From: Actinomadura oligospora ATCC 43269
GTDB taxonomy: Bacteria; Actinomycetota; Actinomycetes; Streptosporangiales; Streptosporangiaceae
DNA length: 64,000 nucleotides
Reading direction: 5' to 3'
NCBI RefSeq assembly: GCF_000518265.1
Contig: NZ_JADG01000009.1
Location: 372,001 to 436,000 of the forward strand
The notes under the pieces: generated by a model
What the model saw: only the letters and a program-made list of their open reading frames with translations
What the model was told of the DNA's origin: nothing
The model's database searches: none
Shown here: positions 62,573 to 64,000 of the stretch, in pieces
Numbering within the stretch: position 1 is the first letter of the stretch
How the letters are laid out: every line of letters begins with the position of its first letter
Made by a program: the position numbers and the translations under genes

Positions 62573-63493
62573 TCAGGCGGGGCCGGCGCCGTTCGGGGGT
62601 TTGTCCGGCAGTTCGACGGCATAGGACTCCTTGACCACGTCGAGGTGGTGCCAGGACTCCCGGACCGTCACGCCCGGGATGGCCCGGACGGCGTCCAGGA
62701 CCTCGACCAGCTCGGCCCGCGACGACGCCTCGGCCTGGCCGACGATGTCGTAGCGTCCGAACCCGGTGGCCAGGTACCTCACGCCCTCCTGCTCGGCGAC
62801 CGCCTCGGCGACCCGGCGCAGTGGCCCGGTCACCAGCAGCCCGAACCCGCCGAGCTCGGCGGCGCCGAGTGCGAGGGGGTCGGCCAGGCCGGTGACCTGG
62901 ATGACGCCGGACCGCATCAGCCGGACGACGCGGGCGCGGGTTGCGGCCTGCGAGAGTCCGATGATGTCGGCGAGCCGGGTGTAGGGCGCGCGACCGTCGC
63001 GCTGCAGTTCCTGCAGCAACCGCCAGTCGATGTCGTCCAGGGTGATCCGGTCCAGGGTCCGGACCACGGCGTGCGCGTCCCGGACGGTGGCGACGGTGCG
63101 GAACACCTCGGTCGCCTCCACCCCGGGCACCGAGCGGATGTGGTCCACCTCGGCGGCGAGCGCCGCGTCGTCCCGGGTGCGGACCTGGGCGACCAGGTCG
63201 TGCGGCCCGGCCGTCAGCGCCGTGAACCCGACGGCCGGCCGCTCGGCGACCGCGAGGGCCACCTCCCGCGCCGGACCCGACACGGTGATCGACACATGGC
63301 CGACCGCCTCCGCCCCGACCACGGCCGAGTGCACGATGCCCACGACCCGGACCACTTCGGTCTCGAGCAGGCTCTGCACCCGTGCCCGCACGGCCGTGCG
63401 GGAAAGCCCCACCCGGTCGGCGAGCGCCTGGAAGGTCGCTCTGCCATCCCGCTGGAGCTCGCGGACGAGCACGGCGTCGACCGCATCCAGCAC
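62573..63493 (-). CDS. Tandem Lrp/AsnC-family regulator
   Basis: A 306-residue protein made of two full Lrp/AsnC units in one chain. The first has HTH LVRELQRDGRATFQALADRVGLSRTAVRARVQSLLE (about 7-45) and a RAM domain to about 140; the second has HTH LLQELQRDGRAPYTRLADIIGLSQAATRARVVRLM (about 157-190) and a RAM domain to the end. GTG 63493 has GGAGGA upstream. A nested dyad lies 44-92 bp upstream of it, presumably its operator. Confidence 0.9.
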   Translation of the reverse strand: MLDAVDAVLVRELQRDGRATFQALADRVGLSRTAVRARVQSLLETEVVRVVGIVHSAVVGAEAVGHVSITVSGPAREVALAVAERPAVGFTALTAGPHDLVAQVRTRDDAALAAEVDHIRSVPGVEATEVFRTVATVRDAHAVVRTLDRITLDDIDWRLLQELQRDGRAPYTRLADIIGLSQAATRARVVRLMRSGVIQVTGLADPLALGAAELGGFGLLVTGPLRRVAEAVAEQEGVRYLATGFGRYDIVGQAEASSRAELVEVLDAVRAIPGVTVRESWHHLDVVKESYAVELPDKPPNGAGPA

Positions 63494-63536
63494 GGCTGTC
63501 CTCCTTCGCGATGCGATGAAACTTTTTGTCGGAACT

Positions 63537-63585
63537 GCAAGATCATTCCATTTCACGGCGGTCCGCCGTCAAATATTGATCTTGC
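63537..63585. promoter_or_regulatory. 49-bp concentric dyad upstream of the AsnC-type gene
   Basis: Outer arms GCAAGATCA (63537-63545) and TGATCTTGC (63577-63585) are perfect inverted repeats. Inside them, ATTT/AAAT (63550-63553, 63571-63574) and an inner palindrome ACGGCGG-T-CCGCCGT (63555-63569) share the same centre within a base. Confidence 0.7.
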
Positions 63586-63673
63586 TCGTGTTCGCCGGGA
63601 CCGGCCGCCGTCGAAGCGTCGGCGTACGGGCCGGACGGCGACGAATGCGGTGCTGGATAGGGGCGCACGGCAA

Positions 63674-63687
63674 CGCAACGCGTTGCG
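63674..63687. promoter_or_regulatory. LacI/GalR-type palindrome
   Basis: CGCAACGCGTTGCG is perfectly symmetric around a central CG, as in LacI-family operators. It lies 219 bp before the partial gene at the right edge. Confidence 0.45.
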
Positions 63688-63905
63688 GCGGACCACGCGG
63701 ATCCCGGCGGACGACCCGGGCGCGGGTCCCGCACGGACGTGGCGATCGTCACTCCCGCCCCGGCGGCGGGCAGGCCGGACCGGGGCCACGGGCGTCACCG
63801 ACATGCGCACTCCCGGCCTTCCGCTGCGACGCCTCCTACGGGGGACCGGCCGTCCGCGCGAGGCTATGTAAGAAAAGTGCATCGAGTGCGCAAGAACGTC
63901 AAGAG

Positions 63906-64000
63906 GTGACTTCACGGAGAGCAAAGTCGAGCAAGCTCCCGGTCAAGGGGGTGTCCGCGCTGGTAGAGGCGGATTTCAGGGCGATCGTTCCGACCCGCGG
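63906..64000 (+). CDS. Possible start of a gene cut by the window edge
   Basis: GTG 63906 opens a frame that reads to the window end (MTSRRAKSSKLPVKGVSALV, then EADFRAIVPTR). AAGAG precedes it closely. The fragment is too short to identify, and the next in-frame GTG (in GVS) is an alternative start. Confidence 0.4.
   Translation, partial: MTSRRAKSSKLPVKGVSALVEADFRAIVPTR

Larger units (their letters stand above)
63494..63905. promoter_or_regulatory. 412-bp regulatory region with operator candidates
   Basis: No gene is supported. It holds the concentric dyad at 63537-63585 and the perfect palindrome CGCAACGCGTTGCG at 63674-63687. The rest is GC-rich without clear structure. Confidence 0.55.

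Noticed and set aside
63553..63924. Minus-strand frame of 123 codons at the right edge
   Set aside because: Arg-rich composition and overlap with the operator region; no credible start signal.

Overview
The window is chromosomal DNA of a very GC-rich actinomycete. The translated proteins suggest Streptosporangiales, perhaps an Actinomadura or Thermomonospora relative, but no rRNA or marker gene confirms this. Supporting signs are the strong G/C bias at third codon positions, frequent GTG/TTG starts, many leaderless promoters (a TANNNT hexamer 6-7 nt before the start codon), adjacent mutA-mutB-meaB, paired L,D-transpeptidase lipoproteins, an ECF41 (SigJ-type) sigma factor, a CGNR zinc-finger protein and many TetR/LysR/WYL regulators. 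No prophage, complete IS element or CRISPR array was seen. I found about 54 protein genes, two truncated gene remnants and one tRNA.

Region 1 (1-6.3 kb): the end of a PLP aminotransferase, an undescribed two-gene unit (unknown protein plus a beta-propeller/pentapeptide-repeat protein), a PhnA-type zinc ribbon protein, and an FAD oxidoreductase next to an ECF41 sigma factor. Region 2 (6.3-10.7 kb): a TetR repressor divergent from a translationally coupled FMO-SDR-transporter operon, with a duplicated operator over the promoter. Region 3 (10.8-19.3 kb): a secreted serine protease divergent from a tiny secreted peptide sharing its propeptide motif, a 71-bp higher-order tandem repeat, several regulator/enzyme divergons with clear palindromic operators, and a rearrangement scar joining two decapitated genes at about 16.79 kb.

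Region 4 (19.4-22.7 kb): two overlapping genes for related putative 2-oxoglutarate/Fe(II) oxygenases, followed by an unknown membrane protein. This is the best candidate for an undescribed system. Region 5 (22.7-31.6 kb): DinB-like protein, ArsR-SRPBCC fusion, class V aminotransferase, XRE regulators, a TetR/esterase/aldo-keto reductase cluster and small proteins. Region 6 (31.9-40.7 kb): HNH endonuclease, an unusual tRNA-Asn, membrane proteins, a double GNAT and the mutA-mutB-meaB operon for methylmalonyl-CoA metabolism.

Region 7 (40.9-50.6 kb) is mostly cell envelope: YbdK-type ligase, YncE-like lipoprotein with an esterase, glycosyltransferase, two L,D-transpeptidases, a membrane protein and an SCP2 protein. 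Region 8 (50.6-64 kb): LysR/aminotransferase divergon (paralogous to the gene at the left edge), an unknown gene behind a predicted structured RNA leader, two related Na+/H+ antiporters flanking gmd, a UBP zinc finger and a DHA2 exporter, and finally a tandem Lrp/AsnC regulator with a nested dyad upstream.
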